DNA of 64,000 bases from Zopfochytrium polystomum (lineage: Eukaryota; Chytridiomycota; Chytridiomycetes; Chytridiales; Chytridiaceae). Below are positions 36,041-45,876 of the stretch, piece by piece (position 1 is the first letter of the stretch; each line of letters begins with the position of its first letter). The position numbers and the translations under genes were made by a program. The stretch is taken from the NCBI GenBank assembly GCA_025765615.1, contig JAIVFJ010000048.1, positions 1 to 64,000 on the forward strand. The letters are read 5' to 3'. The notes under the pieces are model-generated. The model was not told the origin of the DNA, did no database searches, and was given only the letters and a program-made list of their open reading frames with translations.

Positions 36041-37622
36041 TAAGATCGAGATTGTCTGAGGATGGTTGCGTCGGAGGACGAGCATCACTGGACAGGCCTT
36101 GGTCGAAAGTGAGGCGGCTTTGAGACGAGAGTATGTGCTGGGACGCGGCTTTGGAGTGATGTGAAGTCTGCTGCGAAGGAGTTTCCGAGCCCAGGTCTTC
36201 AGCCAAACCTGTTTCACCAGGCAAATCTCCTGGTAGCGAAGGAGCCGCTGAAAGAAGTGTATGCATCGCAAAGGAAGAATCGCGAAGGTGCGAGGCAAGA
36301 TCCATGTGCTGGGTATCGCGATCCACGTGGTGGCCGTCGATCATAGAGCCTGGTCGTGTTGGTGGAACGACGGCGGAATACTGCCTTTCAGCCTCATCGG
36401 ATTCCTCTGCAATTTTTGGATCAGCTCCAGCAATCATCGAGGTCGAGTTTCGAGTGGAGGGACGGCCGGTCGGCTCTTCTTCAGCGCCACGCCAATGGCT
36501 CGACTGGGAAGGGGACGTATGGTCATGGTCAGCACCGCCAGCATCGCCTCCTTGGTCTCGTAGCTGTGCTCCCAATGGTGATTTGAGCCCAGCGTTGCTA
36601 TCTGCTTTTCCCAGATTGCTTGACAAAGTTTCCTGAACGGAGTTATCATGCCCTCGCTCTACTTCCTCATTGGACCTACGCGAAATTATCTCCGCTGAAT
36701 TCTTGACCGACAGGGGCAGAGATGCAACTTTCGAACGACTATCTTCAGTTGGCACCACAGATTCAAGATGCTCGACGGATCCTGCTGATGATTGTCGCGA
36801 AGCTCCTTTTTGATCGCGGTGAGAATTACCATCAGTGATCATGTTAGTGCTCCTATGTACAGGTGAACGTGGTTGATCAAGCGCCGTCCCTTCAACTGTT
36901 TTGACTGGGTTAATTCCCGTGCCAGAGAGAGAACTATTGCGCACGCTGCCATCACGTTGCGCAAATCCAGCCAGCGAGCTTTGCTTTGAGTGTATTTGGC
37001 TTGCAAAAGCTTCGGACGGAGCGCGAGAGGCACTAGCCACGGCACTATTCTCAGCTTGTACCGTTTCCTCTCGCGATGGTGATCTTCCTGATCCAGCTTT
37101 GCTTCCCTCATTTCGCCTGTCGACGATTTCGAGAGGAGATGAAGAGATATTGGCTGCTGATTGAGTTCGTGTGCCAACCTTCGTGCTGGTTCGCTCATGG
37201 TCATCGAAGGAAGCATCTGTGGACGTATTCGCTTCCATCCTGGTCTTTATGCTTTTCACATCGTCCGCTGAACCCAAGTCATGGCCAGTAGACGCATCAG
37301 GCCGCTTCGATGCAATATTCTCCCCAGAGGGTGCAATCTTGCTGTTACTGCCACCAAGTGATTTGAAAGAAGACTCATCGCCTTTCTCTTTGCTGCTGCT
37401 CCGGACAGACTGCGATAAGCTTGCACGAGAGCCGAGCTGTGAAGTCGAACCTACAGGCTTTGAGCCCCGCCGCTCATTGCCTGTCAATGCTGTGCGAGAG
37501 CTGAGCGATAAAGTGTCGATGGCCGAGGTCTCTGGGGGGCGTAGAGGGGGGCGGGCCAGTGCGCAGGGATGTTGCATCGCCCCATGCGACTGACTTGTTC
37601 TAGGACTGCCGCGAACCACCAT
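36041..37622 (-). pseudogene. Serine-rich protein, 5' portion only (truncated at copia junction)
   Basis: An open frame starting MVVRGSPRTSQSHGAMQ at 37622 runs about 525 codons of Ser-, Asp-, Gly- and Arg-rich, probably disordered sequence, with no domain I recognise. It crosses into copia-derived sequence at about 36040 and stops artificially at 35901, so the natural 3' end is missing. The longer frame starting at 38000 is rejected because it is antisense to BRN1 exon 1. Its start lies 144 bp from the BRN1 ATG in divergent orientation. Confidence 0.5.
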
Positions 37623-37766
37623 GTCCGAAAATTTCGTGATTTTTGCTGGGCGGCGCTGGTCTTCGCTTGGTTTCCTTCTTTCTTTGTGGACTCCCAGCCG
37701 TTCAAACTCCGATTCTCGACGTGGCCCGCCCGCCCTCTTCGCCAACCACTGATCTCTCTCAATCGC

Positions 37767-38595
37767 ATGGTCCAACCAGCGCCACAGGCGCCCGCCGCCC
37801 CGAAATGGAGCTACGAGGAGTGGATGAAGCTCGTCGCCGACAGGGTGAGGGGATGGGGACAATATGGGCGATACTTGGAACGACACACCGCGCGCCGCGC
37901 AGCCGAACCTCAACCCCGCATTGGACGAAAACCCCCGTCGCAGCGCAGCCACCCCGACCGCTCCCACCCGCCTGCGTGCTTCCATCCCACCTTGACGCAT
38001 CGCTGCTCCTCTTCCCTTCCGATCTTGCGTGAATCATGCTAACGCCGCGCTCACAACATAATGCCCACAACAGAAAATCAATGCGTCCAACACCTGGAAC
38101 CTTGGGCTGATCGACTACTTCCACGAGGGCGAATTCCTTCGCGACGGCGACAGCATCAATTTCCAAAAGGCATCGGGCACATTGGACGGATGCGTCGTGA
38201 TTTATTCGTCGCGGGTCGACTCTGTTGATTCGGAAACCAGGGCGTTGCTCAACGGCCTGTTTGACTCTGGTACGGCGGATACAGTTATATACGTGCCAAA
38301 CACACAGAAAAATACATTTGCTCACCCGAACGGCTTCCCCTGTAATCATATAGGAAAAGGGGATGACGCTGATTCGAACGATGAGGACGGCCATTCCGGA
38401 GACGAAGTTAAAAAGAAGCGACAGGTTGGAGTCCACTTTCACTTGGTAATCGGCAATTAATGAGAACATGCATGGCGGGTAGGCCGGAAGAGTCGGCGCA
38501 ACACTAGAAAAGGACCCTACAGCCCTCGACATCAAGAAAATAGACCGCGAATACCTCATTGACCCGCTTTTCAAGAAAACGTCGGCCGACTTTGC
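37767..38595 (+). pseudogene. BRN1: Condensin subunit BRN1/CAP-H, 5' fragment
   Basis: Exons 37767-37844, 38074-38269, 38354-38424 and 38483-38595 are spliceable in frame. They encode SYEEWMKLVADR, then KINASNTWNLGLIDYFHE and GDSINFQKASGTLDGCV, with SSRVDSVDSETRALLNGL. The last exon reads VGATLEKDPTALDIKKIDRE and DPLFKKTSADF, diagnostic of the N-terminal part of the barren/CAP-H kleisin, which bridges the SMC2-SMC4 heads of condensin. After DPLFKKTSADF the conserved continuation (DEGGA) is replaced abruptly by antisense copia integrase. Only about 150 of the expected 700-800 residues are present, so this copy cannot make a full subunit unless the assembly is wrong here. Confidence 0.85.
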
Positions 38596-38599
38596 CCTT

Positions 38600-39189
38600 A
38601 CAAATAGTGTTCGAAGAGTGGGGAAGAGTTGCTCTTCAAAATCAATGCAATCAATTATTCGCTGAGTGACGCCTGCTATGCAAGTGACAGTGTTGACCCA
38701 AGTATAGCCTGTGGCGTTGTCAACAATAACTTTAAAGTAGTTGAAACCATCAAGAGAATGTGTACTGATCTTGCCAGTTTGGTCAGTACACAGTATCTGC
38801 AGTGGAGCAAAATCAAAACAAGGTTTGGCCATGAGGTGTTGCTGGCACATCTGTGCCATATTGCAAATGAGGCAAGGCTCGCGTGTTGTTGGTGGCGGAG
38901 CAGGAGCACTGTTGACATCACCAGACTTGAGAGTGTTGCGTACTTGCTCTCAGTGGATGTGGCCAAAACTTCAGTGCCATAGGTTGCATGCAGTTGCTGG
39001 TGATGCGTAGGCAATGGGCTCAACTGAAATTTTTCTCTGCGCAGTTGGGTGCTGGACTGGGATGAGATAGTAAAGGCTGTCACGTTGTTCGCCAATCTTG
39101 ATGCTGTGTTGTAATGCGAGTGTAGCAAGATCAAGAAGAAAGACAGAATCTTGAGTGAATAGCATCCCGTCTTGGAGGACATGCAACAC
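38600..39189 (-). pseudogene. Copia-like GAG-pre-integrase and N-terminal integrase
   Basis: The minus strand encodes LWHRSFGHIH and, after stops, CLICNMAQMCQQHLMAKP, the HHCC zinc site preceding copia integrases. LQILCTDQTGKIS (first catalytic Asp region) and LDGFNYFKVIVDNATGYTWV follow, then EEQLFPTLRT. The frame stops matching at about 38605, where BRN1 exon 4 begins on the other strand. Premature stops show that it is inactive. Confidence 0.8.
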
Positions 39190-40700
39190 ACACAGAGAGA
39201 ATCAATTATGTACAGAAGAGAGGCTATGCCTGTGTGTGACGCGCTCACTGTTGCAGTCCTCACAAAGAAATAGAAGCAAGAGGGACTGTTTATTTGAGAA
39301 GAAGAAGAAACAGAAGGCTCTCCTGTAGCAGGTTGAGGGTGAATCCAGAGAAAGGAACAAGGGTTGCTTGCGGTACAGCCACAGTTGCTGAGGCCGAAGC
39401 ATGGTTTGGTTGAGCTGGTGTGAAGTGCTGCGTTTGGAGCCTGGCTGTGATGGCATTGGCTCGGCGCATGTGCAGGCAGTGCTCAGACCTGTGCGTGTGT
39501 GCGGGGTGGTAGCTTGGAATCTCTGCACAGAACTTGCACCCAGTGCCTTCAACTCTTCCAAGACGTCGATGGATTGAAGGAGCCTCTGGCTCCAGCCTAT
39601 GGGTGACTCCTGGCTTGCAGTGGTCACAACAGTCCCTTTCCATGTGGTGAACGTATGCCTTGTGGTAACCACACCAGTAGCGTGGCCTATCCCCATGACG
39701 TGGGGAGTGAGAGCAGTTTTGGTTGTTGTGAGTTGCGTCCCCTGTTGTTGTTGTTCCTGAAGTTGCTTCTTTGGCGATTGCTTTGTTCTGCTCGCTCAAG
39801 GTCATTTCAACCTCCTTGGTTATGGTCACTTTGGTGGAATCTATCATTGCGGTTGTCGTTGTTGTCACAGTGGTTGTTGCCCCCTTGACGCCAGTTGCAG
39901 TTGTTGCAGTGGTTCCCGCAGTCTTCCTCTTCATCTGCCTCAAGGCCAGTCAAGACAGTAGTAAGCTCATCCATGATGTTCTGTAGATCATTGAAGCAGG
40001 CGTCATTGTTTTGAAGTGCTGCCACAAATGGTCCAAAACTGCTATGAGCTGCTCAACAGCACAGCGGTGACAAACAGTGGCTCTAGGAGTTGTTTGATGC
40101 AGTAATTGATGGAGAAAATGGTCCAGGATTGATATGTGTGTTGCACACAATGCTTGTTGCAAGCTCATTGATGGACGAAGAATTCGAAAATCAGAACAGC
40201 AGGTTGGCACCGTTAAGGAAAAACTGTGGGCTGAATTTCAGACCGAAAATCGAAGTTTTGGTGGTAATGTGCTTAAGGGAGTGTTGTAGAGCAAGATGGA
40301 GGGAACTTTGAGCAATCTGAAGTGCAGCTGGGGTGACTTGTCACACAGGAAAGGACAAAATGGTGGTTGGAGGTAGTGGTAGTTCAACTTTTGAACCCCC
40401 CTTCAAAATCTCTCGTAGCTCCTGCTGTTGGCATTGTAGCGGGGCGCGTAAGGTATCAATGGAAAGGGCAGAAGCAGGCAAATACAGTTGTGTAAGGCCG
40501 TCCTCTGATCACTTCTCCCCGTTGAAATAATGTCATGCAAAGTTGAGGAAGCATTTTTCAACTTCAGAGGCCAATCAAATTCCGTAGACACAACGTAGAG
40601 AGCTCTGTGGCAGCTTGTTCGAAAGAGGAGAATCAGAGCTTCCAAACGCACAATTGCAAGCCCAGATTGGATGACAGAGTCGGCCAGGAGAGGGTGTCAA
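39190..40700 (-). pseudogene. Copia-like gag region
   Basis: Minus-strand frames between the LTR and the integrase. FDWPLKLKNASSTLHDIIST lies near 40580-40510; DELTTVLTGLEADEEE lies near 39970, followed by an Asn-rich stretch. WCGYHKAYVHHMERDC near 39680 resembles a CCHC-type zinc knuckle with altered spacing. Several stops and frame changes break the polyprotein. Boundaries are approximate. Confidence 0.6.
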
Positions 40701-40832
40701 AAATTTTGCGCCACCCGAGCGAAATGGTTTCTAAAGTTGAGATAGGCTGTTTCTGTTTGTTGGAGGTGGTAGAGATTGTTGTTCTGAGCTAGAATCTGTG
40801 GTTGATGCAGCCAGATAGCTGGCACACTGTTG

Positions 40833-41247
40833 TGTAAACAGTCTACTCTGAGTGAGTGAGTGGAAGGAGTGAATGAAGTGGAGATGTGTGTTTGTGGGTG
40901 GTCCTTCTCCCCAACTTGGAGAAAAAGAGAAAAAAACCCTGTTATGAATAATTGATACATAATGATGGTATGCACACTGTAATAGTTACTGGGCAAGCAT
41001 GACTGGCACAGGGTAAAAACCTCTTCTATATTATCTGCTTGAGCAGAGGAGGAGGAAAACTGTTAACACTGGGTTTCCATTCCACTTAATACCAGAGTAT
41101 TTGTCATCAGTGCAAGCCAGTGCCTGGGCCTGCATTGGCAGTGGATCGCTCTCTCATGGGTATCGTGAGAACGATAACTGACAGTCCCAATACAATAGCA
41201 GTTCTGTCTTGTGCCTCTTGCTGCTAACCAGTCAGTTCCACCTAACA
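40833..41247 (-). mobile_element. 5' LTR of the copia-like element
   Basis: 415 bp on the minus strand, TGTTAGGTGGAACTGAC to CTGTTTACA, homologous to the solo LTR at 30437-30844. Its position upstream of the minus-strand gag, integrase order identifies it as the 5' LTR. No matching 3' LTR is seen at the other end near 35 kb, so the element is incomplete. I did not find a standard initiator-tRNA primer site next to it. Confidence 0.75.
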
Positions 41248-41528
41248 GAGAGAGTGTAAATGAAACGGTAGAGTGAAAGGTCGGATCCTGATATAGAGAG
41301 ATACCATTGAGCAAGGTTTACACTACTCTGCCCCTAGTTGGACAGTGCAAACCACAGAAATGAACCGAAGGACACCGATTAATGCAGCCAAATGCCCAGA
41401 ACTTGAATAACCATCACAGTAAATGTCGGGAGGGAAGAAGAAGGGTATTCTCAATGCCAGAAAATAACTTCAAAGAAAAAGAAAACTTCATTTAAAACCT
41501 CTCAAAATAATTAAGGATAAAGGGGAGA

Positions 41529-41608
<80 letters not shown>

Positions 41609-41765
41609 TTGGATTTGACACTTGAACTAAATTAAAAAAAAATCTTGCACACAGGAGTCTGCACCGTGGAAGAATTCTTGTCTTGCGCCCAGTCTCACTT
41701 GCCTTGTCAACCTCTGAAAATTCCGAGCACTGTAGTGAAATTGCATTGGAAATCATGTCCCAAAC
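41248..41765. repeat. Spacer with GA microsatellite
   Basis: A nearly pure GA repeat runs about 41525-41607. The Ser/Leu frame on the minus strand is its translation. No gene seen. Confidence 0.6.
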
Positions 41766-41846
41766 TGCCAGGAACATGGCAGGACAGAGCAAGGCAGACA
41801 AGGAACTGAGAGGAGTGATGATTGTATTGTAAACAGTAATTCACTT
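41766..41846. mobile_element. One-armed copy of the palindromic MITE
   Basis: TGCCAGGAACATGGCAGGAC through ATTCACTT matches the left arm and centre of the 128-bp element at 1407-1534 with few changes. The expected right arm is replaced by unrelated sequence. This supports the element being dispersed in the genome. Confidence 0.7.
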
Positions 41847-42300
41847 GAGGGATGGGATAGGCTCAAATGCTGTTCCAAGTTTGGCGACTACAACAGCCCA
41901 GGAATCAGAATTATCACTGCAGACAAAGCACTGCAGTGATGGACCGAGATGGCAATGCCGCATGCAACATACGCATTAATGCAGTTGCAATGGTAAGAGC
42001 TGGGAGATGCTTCATGTGATGGTGACTCCCGCCTCGAAGGACCCAAGCACAAAGAAATTGTCAAGTCAGAAGAGAAAGACTTCTGGTAAAAGCTATTCTG
42101 CATATCGTTTTTTTTTTGGACTTCCTTTTGTTGTTTGCACACCATCTAACAATCATCCATCAAACTGTGGTCACCCACCTGAATGAAAAGCTGCAAAAAC
42201 ATCAACTTCCCAACTGAACGAGAAGGTCACATCGTCTTGTAAAAGAGGAAATTGGGTGATGGCTTTTTTCCTTCGTGCTTCTGCAGACCAACTGAACAGT
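41847..42300. pseudogene. Possible Tc1-like transposase debris (minus strand)
   Basis: A minus-strand frame at 41888-42145 has FSSDLTISLCLGPSRRES and NAYVACGIAISVHHCSAL. These loosely resemble the SDE…WGGIS blocks of Tc1-type transposases. The match is weak and the remaining sequence shows nothing. Confidence 0.3.
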
Positions 42301-42730
42301 ATTAGGGGTTGTCAAACCCCTTCCCCGCACGGACTGGTTTAAAACGAAATGGATTCCGCTTTGCACTGTTTTTTTATTTTGTTTCCAACGAAATGAAGTT
42401 GGTGGTCAAACCTGGCAATGGCGATGGCGATGGATATGGAGAAGGGGAGAGAGGACGAGAGGCAGACTGAGAGACAAACCACCTAGCCCCCCATTATTGG
42501 AAAGATTTTCCATGTGCGGCAACCTTCCGAAAATGGGAAACAAAACATGATAAACAACGCTGGTTTGCAACGAAAGTCTTTCCAACGAAAGCTCCTCTCG
42601 AGGAGCTTTCTGCAAAAGAAACGTTTTGATGGGTCCAAAAAGGCAGTTTGCAACAGTGGCGGAAAAATTGTGCAACGTTTTGTTTGTCCGTTCCCAACAA
42701 AAAAGAGGGGGGTTTGACAACCCCTATTAT
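42301..42730. mobile_element. Foldback/MITE-like element with 17-bp inverted ends
   Basis: AGGGGTTGTCAAACCCC at the left end is the inverse complement of GGGGTTTGACAACCCCT at the right end, about 400 bp away. Inside, a perfect 24-bp palindrome centred on CTCGAG (42587-42610) forms the middle of a longer imperfect inverted repeat. Short frames within it are not genes. Confidence 0.65.
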
Positions 42731-43022
42731 TTTTTTGCAAATCTGGACTGGAAGGCGTCCTTTCAAGCTCGCTACCAAATGGTGTTATTCATTCCTAATG
42801 AAAGAGTTTCTTGCTCCTCTTTCAAAAAAAAAGGTGGGAACATTGATCCGCCGTCTTGTGCGCTCTCTATTTACCATTGATCTCTTCTGCTCAACACCCC
42901 AAGCTGGCATTTGATATGGATCGCTTTGAGCAAGCCTAATCTGCTTTTAAGCAGCTTAACTCTGTGCTGGCAGACGGAACAACAATTTTTGCCTTTCTGC
43001 TTTGCTTGTCATCACTGACAGC
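42731..43022. other. Upstream region of ILV6
   Basis: No gene recognised; holds the probable ILV6 promoter. A short frame with FKQLNSVLADGTTIFAF near 42930-43000 does not continue. Confidence 0.4.
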
Positions 43023-44281
43023 ATGGTGACAAGGTGGAGTGGGCCATTGGCCGCCAAGGCCAGCGTGCGCTGCTTCTCCTCGAGTGTGAGGGCAGGGAAC
43101 CTGTCCCATCCCCTTCGCCGCCGCCGCTTCAGTCTGCTGGATCATCCTTTGATAGCTACGCCGCCTCCAAGTGCTGAAGAAGCGGTGCGTACTACTTGGC
43201 TTATCGTCCCTGCTATGCCCCTTATGCCCCTCCTCCTTCGTGAAGAAGTGTAGCGCACTCAGCCTGTTGTTCGTGTTCCCACTTCAATTGACTGAATCCA
43301 GGTAAACAACATTCTGTACAATGCGCCACCCCAAGGACCAAGGTAACGAGATTCAAAGCAATATCTATGATGATCGCGTCCGATCCTGAAAATCGGTTGG
43401 ATTTTGATGGTTTGGTTGGCCTTTCTTGCGAAAAGCAAATGGGGGGAGCCAACGATCATCGATTTCACTCCACTAACACTCAGCAACCGTTGCACCGAAA
43501 AAAATCGATGAAGCCCAGTAACGCGGCACATTCTCAACTGCCTTGTAACGAACGAACCCGGTGTACTGTCCCGCGTGTCGGGCACGCTAGCTGGCCGGAA
43601 TTTTAATATCGACTCCCTGGTTGTGGCCAAGACGGAGATTCCCGACCTGTCGCGAATGACGGTGGTGCTGCGAGGTCGGGATAAGACGATCGAGCAGGCG
43701 CGGCGGCAGTTGGAGGACCTGGTGCCAGTTTGGGCGGTGCTGGATTACACGCACTCGAAGATTGTTGAAAGGGAGCTGCTGCTTGTCAAGGTGTCGACCT
43801 TGCCCCTGGACTACCAGCAGCCACACCAGCAGCAGACCTTGGATACACAGCACGCTGAGAAAGTGGAAGAAGGGGCTGGCGAACACGCGGTTGAGGAGCA
43901 CGACCGGATTGAGGTGACAACAGCCTTCTTCCCTATGTATTTACTAGACCTCAGCAAAACTAAAAACATGTGCAGAGGCACGCTCTGAGTCCGCTTCTAG
44001 CATCTGGAATCCACCGACAGTCCATAACGGAGCTTGCGCGCCTCTTCCGTGCCCGCATTGTTCACGTAACATACGACAACATGATTCTGGAGCTCTGTTC
44101 GAGCCCAGACAAGGTTGAGGCGTTCTTGAAGCTATTGAAGCCGTACGGGATCGTTGAGGCAACGCGGTCGGGAAGCATTGCGCTTGCAAAGAGCCCTGTC
44201 GATGGCCAGCATGATGATGGAGGGGATCCTGCAGCCGACGAGAGCGGGGCGGTGGACGTTTCGCAGCTGCCACCAGGCTGA
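43023..44281 (+). CDS. ILV6: Acetolactate synthase regulatory (small) subunit
   Basis: Four exons: 43023-43184, 43302-43342, 43514-43913, 43976-44281; 302 residues. The Arg/Ser-rich N terminus (MVTRWSGPLAAKASVRCFSS) fits a mitochondrial targeting peptide. Then come VNNILYNAPP and the ACT domain LNCLVTNEPGVLSRVSGTLA with FNIDSLVVAKTEIPDLSRMT, and the C-terminal block LLASGIHRQSITELARLFRA with GIVEATRSGSIAL. ILV6 activates the catalytic subunit Ilv2 and gives valine feedback; the EPGVLSR segment lies in the effector-binding ACT fold. A Gln/His-rich insert sits before exon 4. ILV5 follows only 80 bp downstream on the same strand. Confidence 0.95.
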
Positions 44282-44361
44282 TTGGTTTGCTTCAAAACTG
44301 AAAAAGAGGAAAGGATAAACAGAAAAGAAAAACAGAAAAAAAAAACAAAAAAAACAGAAAA

Positions 44362-45700
44362 ATGCACATCGCCAAAGCTCTTCGAAGCATGCCAATGGCC
44401 CGCCATTCCTGGACAGCAGTGGCAGCATCTGCCACACGCGCCTACTCAGCTCGGGCGGCAGTCGCAGCGCCGCCGGTTGTCGGGACGACCACAAAACGCC
44501 GCGTTACGACTTCTCCCGCAAGCCCTCGGTTGGTCGTGCAGGTGCGTCATCCGTTACGAACGATATGCTAACACAGTGCTGACATTGATCGCTGGGCTTG
44601 TTTTTTCCCTTATCGACTGATCCTAATCGTAGACCAAACAACCATCTCGCGGGGTGAAAACTCTGGACTTTGCTGGAACCCAGGAGACTGTCTGGGAGCG
44701 CACTGATTTTCCTCGTGAGAAGCTCGCCGAAATCTTCAAAAACGATGTGATGGCAGTCATCGGGTACGGCACACAGGGCATGGCACAGTCCCTGAACATG
44801 CGGGACAACGGTCTCAACGTAGTCGTCGGCGTGCGTGAAGGCGGTGCCTCCTGGAAACAGGCGCAGGCAGACGGTTGGGTTCCCGGAAAGACTCTGTTGT
44901 CAATTGAACAAGCGGCGGAGCGCGGCACCGTCATCATGAACTTGCTATCGGATGCCGGGCAGAAAGAGGCGTGGCCCACGCTTAAGCCATACGTCACCAA
45001 GGGCAAGACCCTTTATTTTTCCCATGGATTTGGTATCGTTTTTCACAAGCAAACTGGAATCGTCGCTCCTCCCGACGTCGATGTTATATTGGCAGCCCCT
45101 AAGGGCTCTGGCGCCACTGTCCGCTCGCTTTTCCTCGAGGGTCGAGGCATCAACTCGTCTGTTGCAATCTGGCAGGATGTTTCTGGAAAGGCACGCGAGC
45201 GGGCCTTTGCTCTTGGAGTGGCCATTGGATCTGGATACCTTTATGAAACGACTTTCGACCGCGAGGTTTTTTCCGACCTGACGGGCGAACGCGGCGTGCT
45301 GATGGGTGCCATCCAAGGCATTTTCCAAGCACAGTACGAGGTTCTTCGCAAGAACGGCCACTCGCCGTCGGAGGCATTCAATGAGACTGTTGAAGAGGCG
45401 ACTCAGTCGCTTTACCCACTTATTGGTGCGAAAGGAATGGACTGGATGTACGACAACTGCTCCACCACTGCTCGACGCGGTGCTTTGGATTGGGCCCCCG
45501 AATTCTACGCTGCCACCAAACCTGTGTTTGAGCGACTCTACGCCGCCGTTGCAAACGGTTCCGAGTCCCAGCGCTCTATTGACGAGAACTCGAGGCCCGA
45601 TTACCGTGAGCGCCTCGAGAAGGAGCTTAAGGAAATTCGCGAGAGTGAGATGTGGCGCGCCGGTGTTACTGTCCGGTCCCTCCGCCCGGAAAACCAGTGA
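44362..45700 (+). CDS. ILV5: Ketol-acid reductoisomerase, mitochondrial
   Basis: Two exons: 44362-44541 and 44633-45700; 415 residues, close to the roughly 395-400 of fungal enzymes. The first exon encodes an Ala/Arg-rich targeting sequence. The second has the NADPH-binding motif VIGYGTQGMAQSLNMRD (about 102-118), the substrate/metal region with DVILAAPKGSGATVRSLF and the helical C-terminal domain with FSDLTGERGVLMGAI, where the Mg-binding Asp and Glu lie, and YDNCSTTARRGALDW. It converts acetolactate and acetohydroxybutyrate to dihydroxy acids, the step after Ilv2/Ilv6. The gene is preceded by an A-rich leader (about 44300-44361). Confidence 0.96.
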
Positions 45701-45876
45701 AAGGTCGAATACGACCATTCCCGCTTCTCTCGCCTCCATGCCCTTTGTTTCCTGCCTACTTGCTTTGGATGTGTTAAGGTTCATTGCTGATGGAAGGCTG
45801 CACGAATGTTATTTGCTTTGACTTCGGCAGAATAAGGGTTTTTGTCATCACATTTTGTCATCACATTTTGTGCGGA

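Noticed and set aside
35901..38000. 699-codon minus-strand frame as one gene
   Set aside because: Its first 125 codons are antisense to BRN1 exon 1 and its last ~45 codons are out-of-frame copia integrase; only the middle is treated as a gene fragment.
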